From UBA4416 sp040389965 (GTDB taxonomy: Bacteria; Bacteroidota; Bacteroidia; B-17B0; Aurantibacillaceae): DNA of 49,277 bases. Numbering within the stretch: the stretch's first letter is position 1; each line of letters opens with the position of its first letter. The DNA lies in assembly GCA_040389965.1 (NCBI GenBank), contig JAZJZF010000002.1, positions 1 through 49,277 of the forward strand. The letters run 5' to 3'. Shown here piece by piece: positions 49,094 to 49,277 of this stretch. Position numbers and translations under genes: made by a program. The notes under the pieces are model-generated. The model was not told the DNA's origin. It did no database searches and saw only the letters and a program-made list of their open reading frames with translations.

Positions 49094-49277
49094 AGGTTTT
49101 ATTTTTTGTTAATCGTTTTAGTGTCATTTCCGGGTACGAAAAAGAAAAGGAGAGTAAAAACATTACCCCTAAAAAGGGTTTTAAAAATTTGAGAAAGTTT
49201 CATGAGCATATTGTTTTACTACACTCATCCACAAATTTCTATGCCATAGCTACAAACCATGCAATAGCATATTGAGG
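49094..49277. other. Intergenic end of window
   Basis: About 180 bases to the window end with no ORF, hairpin or promoter that can be supported. Confidence 0.4.

Overview
This is an AT-rich Bacteroidota (Bacteroidetes) chromosome segment. The evidence is a type III glutamine synthetase, a BatA/VWA membrane protein, a DUF4834 protein, an OmpA/PD40/TPR envelope protein, type IX secretion (T9SS) sorting domains, and several promoters that fit the Bacteroidota -33 TTTG / -7 TAnnTTTG consensus. The order or genus cannot be fixed from the sequence. A run of 10 Ns at 4047-4056 shows it is a scaffolded assembly.

Layout. 1-15.2 kb looks like stable backbone. It carries three glycosyltransferases, a dihydroorotase-like protein cut by the N gap, a BatA-type protein, a lipoprotein, glutamine synthetase III with a clear promoter and dyad, an OmpA-family protein, two small envelope genes and a GT39-like membrane glycosyltransferase. 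A tRNA-Leu(GAG) at 15353-15433 marks the change to accessory DNA. Directly beside it lies the decayed C-terminus of a serine recombinase, then a decayed T9SS type B tail. 16-31 kb is mosaic: a 14-blade propeller/SpoIIE-phosphatase sensor with a recent 252-bp internal duplication, a BlaI/M56 sensor-repressor pair with an operator array, T9SS cargo genes flanked by truncated paralogues, a VOC-MarR operon, an XRE-pentapeptide-repeat fusion, and a MarR-controlled DoxX/membrane/cytochrome c operon. Four copies of a small degenerate sequence family (micro-ORF motif LARIWDLYGH) lie between these modules.

31-45 kb is a detoxification and drug-resistance block: an NmrA-like reductase, an AraC regulator, a close Tet(X)-family flavin monooxygenase homologue, a DrrA/DrrB-type ABC exporter, a WYL regulator with a VOC protein, a FAD-Rieske oxidoreductase, and a complete RND tripartite efflux operon. 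45-49.3 kb returns to ordinary small genes, a fasciclin protein and a cyanophycinase.

Most notable points: the Tet(X)-like enzyme keeps the flavin site but has changed tetracycline-contact residues; several regulator genes have a visible dyad or direct-repeat operator on a Bacteroidota-type promoter; the T9SS cluster is broken at both ends at recombination-like junctions; and an unexplained repeat family marks those junctions.
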